Counted from the stretch's first letter, positions 8,127 through 17,457 are shown. The stretch is DNA of 64,000 nucleotides from JAZDFC01 sp043808235 (GCA_043808235.1 JAZDFC010000073.1:62001-126000); one strand, 5' to 3'. Program-made: numbers and translations. Notes: a model not told the origin generated them from the sequence alone.

Positions 8127-9077
8127 ATGAAATCATTACTCATATTTGTTTTTACTTTTGTTTACGTAGTTAATTTATTTGCTCAGGGTATAACCTACCT
8201 TGAAGACGTGCCGGAGAGTTTTAAGAAAAATTACTACCGGCAGCAGCATGAATATAATCCGCTGCATGTTGGCGATTTGTGGCAGTACGCAAGAGAAGAT
8301 GGACCTATCTTTCGAAATATTTCTAAAGATACAGTTATCAATTCCATTATATACTTTAAGAAAATCGATTACCATATATATAATCTCAATCATCAAGCAA
8401 TTTATCTATATACAATGGAAAGAAACGACGGCATTCTTTCAGCTACCTATATGCTTGATTATGAGGATATTGACAATGATGGAATTTTTAATGAAGAGTT
8501 ATTACTTGACAGTCTCGAAGCGCCCAATCATACAGTTTATTCATCATATCGTTTTACTTGGAAGAATGGATACTTCCCCGGACCTTATAATGCGCATTTA
8601 GACGATTCTTCATGGGCGATAATATTCGGGGATACCGTAATGGCGCGTAGAATCGAGTATCTTGAATTTTTTGTTGATGAAATAGTCGCGGATAAATACG
8701 GTTGTATTGAAATATGGAATGAAGGATCGACTGCAATTCTAACAGCAGCAATAATTGATGGTGTAGTATATGGTAAACTATTAGATATGGAGGATGATGA
8801 GGCACGTATTCCTGAAAATCATGCCTTGTTTCAAAACTATCCTAACCCATTTAATCCGACTACTACAATAAAGTATTCTCTCCCCAATAAAGGTAATGCA
8901 CGATTGGAAATATATAATACCCTTGGACAATTAATCGATGTCCTGATTGATAAATTCCATTACGCTGGAACTTACATGCTAAATTGGAATGGTGGCAAAT
9001 ATTCTTCCGGAGTTTATTATTATCGATTACTTTTTGAAGGTAACAACAAAACAGGCAAAATGTTGTTGATAAAATAA
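8127..9077 (+). CDS. Secreted protein with T9SS type A sorting domain, function unknown
   Basis: 316 residues. A signal peptide (KSLLIFVFTFVYVVNLFAQ, cleavage after about residue 20) sends it through Sec. The C-terminal 85 residues are a T9SS sorting domain: FQNYPNPFNPTTTIKYSLP, then LEIYNTLGQLIDVL, then SSGVYYYRLLFEGN and a lysine-ending tail. The sorting domain directs export across the outer membrane and is normally cut off. The middle part (about 21-230) is rich in aromatic and acidic residues and matches no family I recognise. It contains DYEDIDNDGIFNEELLLD, which looks like a calcium-type DxDxDG loop. An AAAGGAG ribosome site lies 6 bases before the ATG. Confidence 0.85.
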   Translation: MKSLLIFVFTFVYVVNLFAQGITYLEDVPESFKKNYYRQQHEYNPLHVGDLWQYAREDGPIFRNISKDTVINSIIYFKKIDYHIYNLNHQAIYLYTMERNDGILSATYMLDYEDIDNDGIFNEELLLDSLEAPNHTVYSSYRFTWKNGYFPGPYNAHLDDSSWAIIFGDTVMARRIEYLEFFVDEIVADKYGCIEIWNEGSTAILTAAIIDGVVYGKLLDMEDDEARIPENHALFQNYPNPFNPTTTIKYSLPNKGNARLEIYNTLGQLIDVLIDKFHYAGTYMLNWNGGKYSSGVYYYRLLFEGNNKTGKMLLIK

Positions 9078-9080
9078 AAA

Positions 9081-9106
9081 GGCGCCGGTGGACAGCGCCC
9101 TTTACA
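9081..9106. terminator. Bidirectional terminator between convergent genes
   Basis: GGCGC pairs with GCGCC around a 9-base loop. The minus strand continues into TTTTTATTTTA, and the plus strand into CTTTA. It serves the T9SS gene weakly and the M16 protease gene better, if the latter's transcript reads this far. Confidence 0.6.
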
Positions 9107-9130
9107 TTCACGATTAAATACTTACATAAT

Positions 9131-12121
9131 TTATTTATTATCGAGGGTAACTACCTTTTCAAACAAATCTTTATTCGCATTAACTTTCTCTTCGCTGCCA
9201 TAAACACAATAATTATTTTGAGCCATAATATCTGCAACCATCTTTTTCATTTCTTTTACATCTTTTAAAGTGGTCGCCAATACTTCATCGCGATCCTTCT
9301 GTGCATCCTGCAAAGTCATCTTTTCTATAAAGTTCCTTACTGCCACATTCCCCCTCTGTTGAGCAGTAAAAGGATTGTCGAGATTTGCAACCGTTCCAAT
9401 TAAGTATCGTGTCATTTCCTTGTCTTCGACTTCGAGTTTGGCAAGATAATCTGGAGTTGCATCATAATTGTCTAACGATTCTTTTAAATTAGGATCGCGG
9501 TATGACGAGAAATAAACAAACCCCGATGGCGAGAAACTGCTAATTCCGCCGTATGCGCCGCCGATTACACGAATCTGATTTTGCAGCCAATCGGTAGAAA
9601 TTATTTGATCGAGAACACGGATTTTTCCATTCCATTCATAACCAAGTTTTTTAAAATCGTATCCTTTAAAGACATATTGAACTTTCGAAGCCGTTAAAAA
9701 TCCTTCGTTTTTCTTTTGCGGACTCAGATTCCATTTTGTCAATTCAACTTTATTTGCCGGCAACGATGAAGTCATCTTGTCGAACTCTTTCATAAAAAGT
9801 TCGGCGTCATTCTTTCCGCAAGTTACAAGCGCCATGAGATTATTTTTGTTGAAAAGAAGCGCGGCAGCTTTTGCTAAATTATCACTAATCTCTTTCGATC
9901 TTTGATCATAACTGTTTGCAAGTTCGGTTACAAAACGATAGTATTCAATTCCGCCGGTTAACTCATTGAATATTCCGTTATTAGTAAAATACGAAGATAT
10001 CCTTGTACGGGCGAATCCGTAACCGTTTTGTTTTACCTGTGCATCAAGTCGTGATTGCAACCGCGTAATAATTTCTTTTAGTCTATCAACATCCTGGTAA
10101 CGGGTTTTGTTAACTATCTCGCTTACTAATTCAAACATCTTCTCAACTTTCGGCCCGGTTGCTTTTGAATCGACAATAAATTTCGGAATCAGTTTAGAAT
10201 CATCCTGTCTTTCGAGATATGTATTTAGAAACGAATTAAATCCGCCGGTGTGAATATTTAATTCTTTGTCGAGATCGCCGAAAGAATAATTTTCCGTATT
10301 CTGACTTCCAAGTATATCCGTTAACAATGCTGCATACGGAATTAATTCCTGCGGAAGAGTTCTCATATCAAACATCAATCTGCCGTAAACAACTCCGTTC
10401 GTAAAATCCTCATGGAATAGAACCGGTACATCGCCAACCTTTTTCTCTTCAACAGAATACCACTGAGCTTTCGGATTGATATCCGATCTTTCGAGAAGCG
10501 GCATCTTCGCGAGAGCTTCCGGTGTATCTTCGCGTTTTTGAAACTCAATTAATTGTTTTGTTTCGTCAACAATTTTCTGAAGTTGTTCCCGGGATAGAGA
10601 TGCTTTATACTCCTGAAGTTCCTTTTCAACTTTAGCTGTATTCTCCTTTTCCAATCCCGGCTTCGGCTCCATCACTAATAACAATGAGTGATTGTTATTC
10701 AGTAATTCCGACTGAATCAGCGATTCAAGATAATTTGTCTCGAGTGCGGTTTTAACTTTTGCCAATGGTTTTTCATATTCGAGAGTCAAGAAAGGATCAT
10801 TTGCAAAAAACCATCCCGGCAAAATTTGGAAATTATAAGTAACACCCTTTTGAGCGTCGTTGCCTTCGCGTAATCCAAATTCTGTTCTATTAATTGCACC
10901 TTCAACTGATTTTTTATCGAGACCTTTTTCTGCTACTTCTTTTAACTTCTCGATAACTATATTATAAAATTTTTCTTTGTCGCCGGGATTAGCATTCTGT
11001 ACAATTATCTGGAAAATATTCTGCTGATTCTCATCGAGAGACGCACTTACATCCTGCCCGATTCCTGCTTCCTGCAAAGCGAGACGAATCGGCGCAGCTT
11101 CTTGATTTACAAGAAGGTCGGCTAAAATCGACATTGCCATAGTTGTGGCACGGTCGGAATTTTTTCCTGTAACATAATTTAATGCGAGATAAGTTTGATT
11201 CTGAGTATCGCTGCCCTCTGTTACCGGGTAATATTCAGTAACTTCTTTCATTTTTCCAAATGGTTTTTGAAGCGGAAAACTTTTCGGACGTTCGGCTTTG
11301 TCATAATGCGATAAATACTTCGCATCGATGAATTCCAATTCTTTCTCTATATCTTCATTACCGTAAAGGACGATATGGCTATTAACCGGGTGATAATATT
11401 TTTTATGGAAATTGAGAAACGTTTCAGGCGTTAATTTAGGAATCAATGGAGGATACCCTCCTGATGAAAAATTATAACCGTTATCAGGGAATAAATTCTT
11501 GTATTCATAATGTCCCAGTACGCGCACAGGATTTGAGTATGAACCTTTCATTTCATTATAAACAACACCTTTATAAACAAGGGGCGCGTCAAGACTTTCC
11601 AATTCATAGTGCCAACCTTCCTGCTTAAAAATACGGGGATCTGAATAAATCAGAGGATTGAAAACCGCATCGAGGTAAACATTCATTAAATTGAAGTAAT
11701 CTTTTTCATTCATGCTTGCGAACGGATAACAGGTAAAATCACCTCCAGTCCAGGCATTCATATATGTGTTGAGAGAACCGCGGGAAAGAACATCGAACGG
11801 ACTTTTTACGGGATAATTCTTCGATCCGTTCAATACCGAGTGCTCCATTATATGCGGTGTACCGTAATCGGATTCGGGATCAGTTTTGAATGCGATACTA
11901 AATGTATTGTTCGGATCGTCGGATGCGATCTTGAAAACACGAGCGCCGCTTTTGATATGCTCGAAGTAATAACACTCAGCATTTACTTCTTTTACAAAAC
12001 GTTTTTCCAGCAACTTGAATCCGTGATATGTTCTTCCGACTTCAAGATTACCAGCAATTGATGTTGAACTTATTAGCATTAATACCAATAATAGTGAAAA
12101 TAAATAACGAATTAAGCTCAT
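9131..12121 (-). CDS. Secreted M16C family zinc metalloprotease (PreP-like)
   Basis: 996 residues, the normal size of presequence-protease-type M16C enzymes, which degrade peptides inside a closed two-half chamber. Seen: the inverted zinc motif HIMEH (90-94) and the distal zinc ligand glutamate in VVYNEMKG (about E190). The PreP-like signatures GSLNTYMNAWTGGDFTCYPF and EGWHYELES are also present. The second half (about 560-996) is the catalytically inactive partner domain. Unlike organellar PreP, it begins with a signal peptide (LIRYLFSLLLVLMLISSTSIAG), so it probably works in the periplasm or outside. No catalytic residue is missing. It is a single-gene unit. Confidence 0.92.
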   Translation of the reverse strand: MSLIRYLFSLLLVLMLISSTSIAGNLEVGRTYHGFKLLEKRFVKEVNAECYYFEHIKSGARVFKIASDDPNNTFSIAFKTDPESDYGTPHIMEHSVLNGSKNYPVKSPFDVLSRGSLNTYMNAWTGGDFTCYPFASMNEKDYFNLMNVYLDAVFNPLIYSDPRIFKQEGWHYELESLDAPLVYKGVVYNEMKGSYSNPVRVLGHYEYKNLFPDNGYNFSSGGYPPLIPKLTPETFLNFHKKYYHPVNSHIVLYGNEDIEKELEFIDAKYLSHYDKAERPKSFPLQKPFGKMKEVTEYYPVTEGSDTQNQTYLALNYVTGKNSDRATTMAMSILADLLVNQEAAPIRLALQEAGIGQDVSASLDENQQNIFQIIVQNANPGDKEKFYNIVIEKLKEVAEKGLDKKSVEGAINRTEFGLREGNDAQKGVTYNFQILPGWFFANDPFLTLEYEKPLAKVKTALETNYLESLIQSELLNNNHSLLLVMEPKPGLEKENTAKVEKELQEYKASLSREQLQKIVDETKQLIEFQKREDTPEALAKMPLLERSDINPKAQWYSVEEKKVGDVPVLFHEDFTNGVVYGRLMFDMRTLPQELIPYAALLTDILGSQNTENYSFGDLDKELNIHTGGFNSFLNTYLERQDDSKLIPKFIVDSKATGPKVEKMFELVSEIVNKTRYQDVDRLKEIITRLQSRLDAQVKQNGYGFARTRISSYFTNNGIFNELTGGIEYYRFVTELANSYDQRSKEISDNLAKAAALLFNKNNLMALVTCGKNDAELFMKEFDKMTSSLPANKVELTKWNLSPQKKNEGFLTASKVQYVFKGYDFKKLGYEWNGKIRVLDQIISTDWLQNQIRVIGGAYGGISSFSPSGFVYFSSYRDPNLKESLDNYDATPDYLAKLEVEDKEMTRYLIGTVANLDNPFTAQQRGNVAVRNFIEKMTLQDAQKDRDEVLATTLKDVKEMKKMVADIMAQNNYCVYGSEEKVNANKDLFEKVVTLDNK

Positions 12122-12452
12122 ACTCCTTTCTCCAAAAATAATTAAAAGATTGTTTAGCGCTCGTTTAGACGGTAAACAAATTCGATTGTTATGAGAGAGA
12201 TAATAAATGGGACTACTTTTATAACTTTATTTTACCACTGAACCGGATATATTACCTTTTGTGTAAAAACTCAAGATGGTTCCTAAAAGATTACGCCACG
12301 AATTTCACTAATTCCCACTAATGAATTAAAAATCAAATCCATAATTATTTTGAAAATTATATTTTAAAAACGTTACTCAGTTTGTTAACTTGCATCAAGT
12401 TTTTTTGTAAGTAACCATTATAAATTAATTCTACACAAAACAAGAGGTTGAA
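12122..12452. other. Intergenic region between divergent genes, with a dispersed repeat
   Basis: 331 bases holding the start regions of the M16 protease gene (minus) and a membrane protein gene (plus). The central part is a copy of a dispersed GATTAC/CACGAAT repeat (12289-12330). The remainder is AT-rich, and I could not pick a promoter with confidence. AAGAGG precedes the plus-strand gene. Confidence 0.6.
12289..12330. repeat. Dispersed GATTACNCCACGAATTTCACTAATT-type repeat, copy 1
   Basis: Reads GATTACGCCACGAATTTCAC and goes on through TAATTCCCACTAATGAATT. It shares its GATTAC, CACGAATT and CACTAATT blocks with the elements at 30530-30592 and, degenerately, 18108-18138. It is noncoding here. 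Confidence 0.6.
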
Positions 12453-12860
12453 ATGGAAGAAAACCAGTTAAATCCAACAGAACAAATAAACTACAAAGGT
12501 TATCTCGATACACTTCTTAATGTTAGTACCGGGATGGCAGGCTGGGCAAAATTTCTCGGTATATTGGGTATTATCGTCGGCGCTTTATATTGCCTTACAA
12601 TTGTCGGAATTATAGTGGCCTGGCTTCCTATCTGGCTCGGCATTGTGCTATTCCAGGCAGGCTCAAATATTACTAATGCAAAGATGACGCAGAATTACCA
12701 GCATCTTGTAGTAGCCTACGAAAAATTGAGATTATTTTTTATGGTATGGGGAATAGTAACTATCATTTCACTCGCTTTAATGGTAATCGCGATTATTATT
12801 TTCGGCGCTTTCTTCTCACAATTCATCAATCAATTTCAGCAGTTCAATCAAGGATTCTAA
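12453..12860 (+). CDS. Small multi-pass membrane protein (DUF5362-like)
   Basis: 135 residues with three or four hydrophobic segments: FLGILGIIVGALYCLTIVGI, a following IVAWLPIWLGIVLFQAG, and FFMVWGIVTIISLALMVIAI. The polar N-terminus MEENQLNPTEQINYKGYLDT is probably cytoplasmic, and the C-terminus is rich in Gln and Phe. The general look is that of the DUF5362 family of FCB-group bacteria, which has no known function. It is preceded by AAGAGG seven bases before the ATG and followed at once by a strong terminator, so it forms a single-gene transcript. Confidence 0.7.
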   Translation: MEENQLNPTEQINYKGYLDTLLNVSTGMAGWAKFLGILGIIVGALYCLTIVGIIVAWLPIWLGIVLFQAGSNITNAKMTQNYQHLVVAYEKLRLFFMVWGIVTIISLALMVIAIIIFGAFFSQFINQFQQFNQGF

Positions 12861-12867
12861 AAATCAA

Positions 12868-12906
12868 AAGCCGTCCTGTTTTAGGCGGGACGGCTTGATA
12901 ATTTTA
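12868..12906. terminator. Strong bidirectional terminator
   Basis: AAGCCGTCC pairs with GGACGGCTT around a 10-base loop. On the plus strand it is followed by GATAATTTTATT, and on the minus strand by TTGATTTTT. It separates the convergent membrane-protein and T9SS genes. Confidence 0.82.
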
Positions 12907-12917
12907 TTCCGAATAAC

Positions 12918-14042
12918 TCACTTCATTAAAACCAGTTTGATGGTTTGGGTAAAATCTCCGGCGAACATTTTGCAAAAATAAATGCCGCTCGGCAGGTTGG
13001 ATCCGTCAAACTCAACTTCGTACGAGCCGGGTGATTTGTATTCATCAACCAATGTTGATATTTCCCTGCCGAGTAAATCAAATATTCTCAACGTCACATG
13101 TTGTAAAGACGCCATATATGGCGTCTCTACAAATGGAATTTGATATTTTATATTTGTATTCGGATTAAACGGATTAGGATAGTTTTGAGATAATTCAAAG
13201 ACAGATGGATATTGATTTTTTTCTTGTTCCAAACCAACTACTTGATTTTTTAATTGTCTTACCTCAATATCAATAGTGGATCGAAGTAATCTCCCGTTTT
13301 CTGCAACTAATTTTAGAATCGTTGTTCTCGGAGTTGTGTTAGAATTTTCCGGATAATTGATTGAAAAAGTACCGCTGCCCGTACCGGAATCTCCATCCCC
13401 AAATTCAATCCATTCCGCAGTGTTTTCAACATGCCAACGCACAGGGAAAGAATTAGAAAATTGTACAATTAAATCAGCATGACCTGCAGTCTTTGGTAAC
13501 AAAAGGCTTTTAGGTGTAACATCCATAAAAGTGTCATAAGTGTATTCAACATTAAGGAACACGTACGAAAAATAATGCGGAAGGATTATGCTGCATTTGC
13601 CGGCGGAAAAATTTTCATTCAGATATTGCCCATCTATTACATCTCTTATATTCATACTAACATTTTCTGGAAGTTCCCAAAGTAAAATATAGCCTTGACT
13701 ACTCTCATAGTTATTTACAGTCCATATCCTATGCTGGATGTTTTGATATCCGCTTGAATCGATGTCTCTAATATCCTTATAAGACTCGCCTTCATCAGCA
13801 CTGGGTATTTCAAATCTCACATCTCCTCCGGGAGACATGGGCGGTAATTCCCATTCGCCAAGTTTTTGATCAATACCATCAGTCGCTGACATATCGAGCC
13901 CGCAAATTAAATGTGAGTGGTACCAGGTTGTATCAGGATAGGTATAGACATCAAATTTTATTTCAATATATGCATTCTGTGCAAATAGATTTTGAAAAAT
14001 TAGAAGAAATGTTACAACGAATAAAAAATACCTGGATACCAT
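12918..14042 (-). CDS. Secreted T9SS protein with BACON-like domain; sorting domain carries a repeat insertion
   Basis: 374 residues. The signal peptide is RYFLFVVTFLLIFQNLFAQ. The N-terminal 170 residues are unrecognised and rich in Trp, Tyr and acidic residues. Residues about 175-265 look like a BACON-type beta domain (VTPKSLLLPKTAGHADLIVQ, WIEFGDGDSGTGSGTFSI). The T9SS sorting domain starts at FELSQNYPNPFNPNTNIKYQ and ends in FAGDFTQTIKLVLMK. Between KYQIP and VTLRIFDLLGRE, where relatives have only a few residues, this protein has FVETPYMASLQH. Those codons are a near-perfect DNA palindrome (13101-13132). Function is unknown; it is presumably surface-attached or released. Confidence 0.85.
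   Translation of the reverse strand: MVSRYFLFVVTFLLIFQNLFAQNAYIEIKFDVYTYPDTTWYHSHLICGLDMSATDGIDQKLGEWELPPMSPGGDVRFEIPSADEGESYKDIRDIDSSGYQNIQHRIWTVNNYESSQGYILLWELPENVSMNIRDVIDGQYLNENFSAGKCSIILPHYFSYVFLNVEYTYDTFMDVTPKSLLLPKTAGHADLIVQFSNSFPVRWHVENTAEWIEFGDGDSGTGSGTFSINYPENSNTTPRTTILKLVAENGRLLRSTIDIEVRQLKNQVVGLEQEKNQYPSVFELSQNYPNPFNPNTNIKYQIPFVETPYMASLQHVTLRIFDLLGREISTLVDEYKSPGSYEVEFDGSNLPSGIYFCKMFAGDFTQTIKLVLMK
13101..13132. repeat. 32-bp palindromic element inside a coding sequence
   Basis: TTGTAAAGACGCCATA and TATGGCGTCTCTACAA are reverse complements with a single mismatch, giving two 16-base arms without a loop. It lies in frame in the T9SS sorting domain gene at 12918-14042 and encodes VETPYMASLQ. 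The length does not break the frame. Confidence 0.9.
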
Positions 14043-14147
14043 AATGCCTCCTCAAGTTTTATTGCATCCGTTACAAACATAACAAACTCAATTTCTAATG
14101 TCAAAATAGTGCTTGTTATAAAAAATCGTTGCACGAAACAAATAAGC

Positions 14148-14193
14148 GGAAAAAAATCCGGTTAATGAATCGTCCAACTTAATCAACCGGATT
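14148..14193 (-). terminator. Rho-independent terminator after rubrerythrin
   Basis: Read on the minus strand, AATCCGGTT pairs with AACCGGATT and is followed by a T run (TTTTTT). It ends the hslV-to-rubrerythrin transcript. Confidence 0.78.
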
Positions 14194-14218
14194 AAAAATA
14201 TTTTACTAGAAATAAAGT

Positions 14219-14719
14219 TTATTGCAGCTTCACATACTTTGCCGCAACGGTTCCGCATATCGGGCATTTGTCTTCGGGTTTGCCGAATTCAATATGTCCA
14301 CAAATCGGGCAGAGATAAAAATCTGTTACTTCCAAATCTTTTCCTTGTTCAACTGCTTCGAGTGCAATTTGATATAATTTTGCGTGAACAGCTTCGGCAT
14401 CAATTGCATATTTGAACATGCGTTTTGCTTTGTGATCAACCTTTACTGCTTGCTCAAGCATCGGTGGATACATCTCGGTGAACTCATATGTTTCACCTGC
14501 AATTGCTGTTTTCAAGTTTTCAGCGGTTGTTCCGATTCCTTCAAGAGCGGCAAAATGTCCCTCGGCATGGATTCTTTCGGCTTCGGCAGTAGTGCGGAAT
14601 AATTTTGCTATATTAATAAATCCTTCCTTCTCAGCCTTTTTTGCGAAAGCTTTGTATTTTTGGTTCGCCTGGCTCTCGCCCGCGAATGCTTCTTTCAAAT
14701 TATTTTTTGTCGCTTCCAT
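14219..14719 (-). CDS. rbr: Rubrerythrin
   Basis: 166 residues, cytoplasmic. The N-terminal ferritin-like four-helix domain contains the di-iron ligands in EAFAGESQANQKY, ERIHAEGHF, AGETYEFTEMYPP and DAEAVHAKLY. The C-terminal rubredoxin domain has two Cys pairs, CPICGHIEFG and CPICGT, for one FeS4 centre. Rubrerythrin reduces hydrogen peroxide using electrons passed through the rubredoxin centre and is typical of anaerobes or microaerophiles. It is the last gene of a minus-strand run that begins with hslV and starts about 20 bases after the preceding gene. Nothing essential is missing. Confidence 0.96.
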   Translation of the reverse strand: MEATKNNLKEAFAGESQANQKYKAFAKKAEKEGFINIAKLFRTTAEAERIHAEGHFAALEGIGTTAENLKTAIAGETYEFTEMYPPMLEQAVKVDHKAKRMFKYAIDAEAVHAKLYQIALEAVEQGKDLEVTDFYLCPICGHIEFGKPEDKCPICGTVAAKYVKLQ

Positions 14720-14739
14720 TTAATTGCTCCAATTTATGT

Positions 14740-15402
14740 TTAATGTGAATTAACCGCTTTTTGTATCTGTTCCGATAGATAAACAGTTACTTTAGTTTTG
14801 CTGTCCAAAGCTGCCGAACGTATCATAGCTTCCGCAACAGTTTCAGCTTTGATAGGTCTATACTTTTTTAAGAATGGAATAAGTTCCGTTATAGGTGAAA
14901 ATATTTTCGCTCCTAATTCTTCTGTAAATCTCTTTTCGTCTCTTTCACCAATTAGCAATGAAGGCTGGAAGATCATGATATTTTTAAGAGATAATTCCGA
15001 AATTTTATCTTCGAGTTCACCTTTAATTTTGAGATAGAAATTTTTCGATTTAGAACCTGCACCAATTGATGATACGAGTAAATACTTTCTCACACCATTT
15101 GCTGCTGCGGCTTTAGCAAATTCATACTGATAAGTGAAATCGATTTTATATTGAACTGCCTGGCTCCCGGCTTTTTTGATTGTTGTACCCATTGCCGAGA
15201 AAAGAACATCTCCTGTTATTTCACCTTTCCATTTTTCGATCTCATCGAAATCAACAATATGTTCTTCGAGTTTGGGATGAACAACTCCTGACGATCTTCT
15301 CACAAAAATCTTCACGAATGAATATCTTTCATCATCGAGCAGAATGCGAGTTAAGTTTTTTCCGATAAGTCCTGTTGCGCCAATAACAATTGCTGTTTTC
15401 AT
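14740..15402 (-). CDS. NAD(P)-binding protein, atypical short-chain dehydrogenase (TIP30/HTATIP2-like)
   Basis: 220 residues. The Rossmann fingerprint GATGLIGKNL is at residues 8-17. VDFDEI and FSAMGTTIKKAGS follow, then the family signature KYLLVSSIGAGSKSKNFYLKIKGELE, where Y-x3-K is the usual catalytic pair of this group. The downstream IMIFQPSLLIGERDEKRF is also typical. These proteins are often annotated as oxidoreductases of unknown substrate, sometimes linked to electron-transfer assembly. The gene starts two bases before the stop of the upstream phosphatase gene is left behind, so translation is tightly coupled. Its role in this operon is unknown. Confidence 0.8.
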   Translation of the reverse strand: MKTAIVIGATGLIGKNLTRILLDDERYSFVKIFVRRSSGVVHPKLEEHIVDFDEIEKWKGEITGDVLFSAMGTTIKKAGSQAVQYKIDFTYQYEFAKAAAANGVRKYLLVSSIGAGSKSKNFYLKIKGELEDKISELSLKNIMIFQPSLLIGERDEKRFTEELGAKIFSPITELIPFLKKYRPIKAETVAEAMIRSAALDSKTKVTVYLSEQIQKAVNSH

Positions 15403-15403
15403 T

Positions 15404-16054
15404 TCAATTAGTCAGATAAAGATAATTTGGAAGTTTTATTTTCAACCCGGTAAAGTCTCCTTCAAGATCGGTTTCCTGGTCGCCGACACATGCGATAATT
15501 TCGTAGCCATGTTTTGTCATCTCTGTTCTGACTTCAGTTTTATATTCAGCTGCGGGCAATTTTTGCTGTTCATCGTTCCGGCAAATGAGTGTATCAAATT
15601 TTGTGTACCCGGCATTTATAAGATTTTTATAAGTGAAATTGCAAACTTCATTTCTTCGCCCGGTTAAAAAAATCACTTGGATGTTTCTTTCTATCAGCCA
15701 ATCGTAAAATTCTTTAACTTGTTCGATTGCGGGTGCATTGGCTTCCTCAGCCCAAGCTCTCCAATGCTCGTGTGAGTAACCGAATCCTATTTCTTCAGTG
15801 TACGCGTAACCTGAGATAGCCGTATCGTCAACATCGAAAACAACCGCACTGTTGTCACCCGGATTTATTCCATCTAATTTTTCTTTCGCATCATCTATTA
15901 TCCGGGTCACATCTTCATCATACTGTCTGCTCTCGTAATACTCCCGGACAATTTCTTTCGCCGTATCGAGATTAACAATTTCTCGTGAGCAGTTTTGGAA
16001 AAGGATGCTTGCTACAATTAGAAATGGCAATTTCACAACAAGTTTTACAACCAA
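15404..16054 (-). CDS. HAD-type acid phosphatase (class B / e(P4)-like), probable lipoprotein
   Basis: 216 residues. HAD motif I is VFDVDDTAISG (DxDDT, about 72-80), motif II FLTGRR, motif III the lysine in AAEYKTEVR, and motif IV CVGDQETDLEGD. The cap-like stretch FGYSHEHWRAWAEEANAPAI resembles plant and bacterial class B acid phosphatases and lipoprotein e(P4). The N-terminus KLPFLIVASILFQNCSRE is a lipoprotein-type signal with Cys23 as the likely lipid site, although the lipobox is loose. It would remove phosphate from small molecules in the periplasm. It lies 23 bases after hslU and abuts the next gene. Confidence 0.82.
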   Translation of the reverse strand: MVVKLVVKLPFLIVASILFQNCSREIVNLDTAKEIVREYYESRQYDEDVTRIIDDAKEKLDGINPGDNSAVVFDVDDTAISGYAYTEEIGFGYSHEHWRAWAEEANAPAIEQVKEFYDWLIERNIQVIFLTGRRNEVCNFTYKNLINAGYTKFDTLICRNDEQQKLPAAEYKTEVRTEMTKHGYEIIACVGDQETDLEGDFTGLKIKLPNYLYLTN

Positions 16055-16077
16055 AATTCCTATACTCCCAACATCAT

Positions 16078-17445
16078 TTACAAAATATATTTACTCAGGT
16101 CTCTGTCTTTTACAATTTTATCCAGCTTGTCTTTTACCATAGCTCCGGTTATTTCAATTTCGGTTTCGGGAATTTTATCCGGTACGTCGAATAATATATC
16201 TTCGAGCAACGTAGTTAAAATTGTGTGTAGTCTTCTCGCACCGATATTTTCGACCTGCTCATTTACATGCGCAGCTGTGCGGGCAACTTCTCTTATCGCA
16301 TCTTCCGTAAACTTTATGCTGACGCCCTCGGTTTCAAGCAGAGCTGAATATTGTTTTAGCAATGCATTCTGCGGGATAGTGAGAATTTTAATAAAATCTT
16401 CTTCCAAAAGACTTTTTAACTCAACACGAATGGGAAATCTGCCCTGAAGTTCGGGAATTAAATCCGACGGTTTGGAAACATGAAACGCACCGGAGGAAAT
16501 AAAAAGGATATGATCGGTTTTAACAACACCGTACTTTGTATTAACGGATGAGCCTTCAACGATTGGAAGCAAATCTCTTTGTACTCCTTCGCGCGATACA
16601 TCCGGTCCATGTCCTTTGCTGGCTCCGGCTATTTTATCTATCTCATCAATAAAAACAATTCCCGATTCCTGCACTCTCCGTATCGCTTCGCGCTGTACAT
16701 CTTCCATGTCAATTAATTTTTGAGCTTCTTCCTGTTCAATTATTCGCCGTGCTTCTTTGATGGGAGTTTTCCTTTTCTTCTTTTTCTTCGGCAGCATTGT
16801 GCTCATTATTTCCTGAAGATTTATTCCCATGTCATCCATTCCCATCGGACCAAAAATCTGCATGCCGACAGACGGAGCAGTCGAGTCGAACTCAACCAAT
16901 TTATCGTCAAGTTCACCTTTGCGTAGTTTCTCCCGCATCCATTCCCGTGTTTTCTCGTTTTGAAATGCTTCGTCCTCATGATTTTCTGGTTGCGAATTTG
17001 CTGTTGGTTTTTTAACCGGTGGAATTAACATATCAAGAATTCTTTCTTCGGCAAGACGCAGCGCTTTTTCCTGCACTTGTTCCGTCTTCTCGGATTTAAC
17101 CATCGTAACTGCGAGATCGGTAAGGTCGCGTATCATCGATTCGACATCCCGACCAACATAACCAACCTCGGTATATTTTGAGGCTTCAACTTTTACGAAA
17201 GGCGCCTCGGCAAGTTTTGCTAACCGGCGTGCGATTTCGGTTTTACCAACTCCCGTTGGACCAATAAGGATAATATTGTTCGGAAGAATTTCTTCTTTTA
17301 ATTCACCACTAACTTGCTGGCGGCGCCATCTGTTACGCAGTGCAATTGCAACAGCGCGTTTAGCATCATCCTGCCCGATGATAAATTGATCTAATTCTTT
17401 TACAATTTGTGTTGGTGTTAAATTTTTTGTTGAATTGTTTTTCAT
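16078..17445 (-). CDS. hslU: ATP-dependent protease ATPase subunit HslU
   Basis: 455 residues, the unfoldase ring that feeds substrates to HslV in the cytoplasm. Seen: Walker A GPTGVGKTEIARRLA (about 57-71), the pore loop KYTEVGYVGRDVE (GYVG), Walker B GIVFIDEIDKIA, and the sensor arginine in GARRLHTIL. The intermediate domain (about 110-230) contains an acidic/lysine stretch. The C-terminus DRDLSKYIL is the tail that docks into HslV. It starts 12 bases after hslV, the standard operon order. Length is normal. Confidence 0.97.
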   Translation of the reverse strand: MKNNSTKNLTPTQIVKELDQFIIGQDDAKRAVAIALRNRWRRQQVSGELKEEILPNNIILIGPTGVGKTEIARRLAKLAEAPFVKVEASKYTEVGYVGRDVESMIRDLTDLAVTMVKSEKTEQVQEKALRLAEERILDMLIPPVKKPTANSQPENHEDEAFQNEKTREWMREKLRKGELDDKLVEFDSTAPSVGMQIFGPMGMDDMGINLQEIMSTMLPKKKKKRKTPIKEARRIIEQEEAQKLIDMEDVQREAIRRVQESGIVFIDEIDKIAGASKGHGPDVSREGVQRDLLPIVEGSSVNTKYGVVKTDHILFISSGAFHVSKPSDLIPELQGRFPIRVELKSLLEEDFIKILTIPQNALLKQYSALLETEGVSIKFTEDAIREVARTAAHVNEQVENIGARRLHTILTTLLEDILFDVPDKIPETEIEITGAMVKDKLDKIVKDRDLSKYIL

Positions 17446-17457
17446 AGTTAAGCCGTA

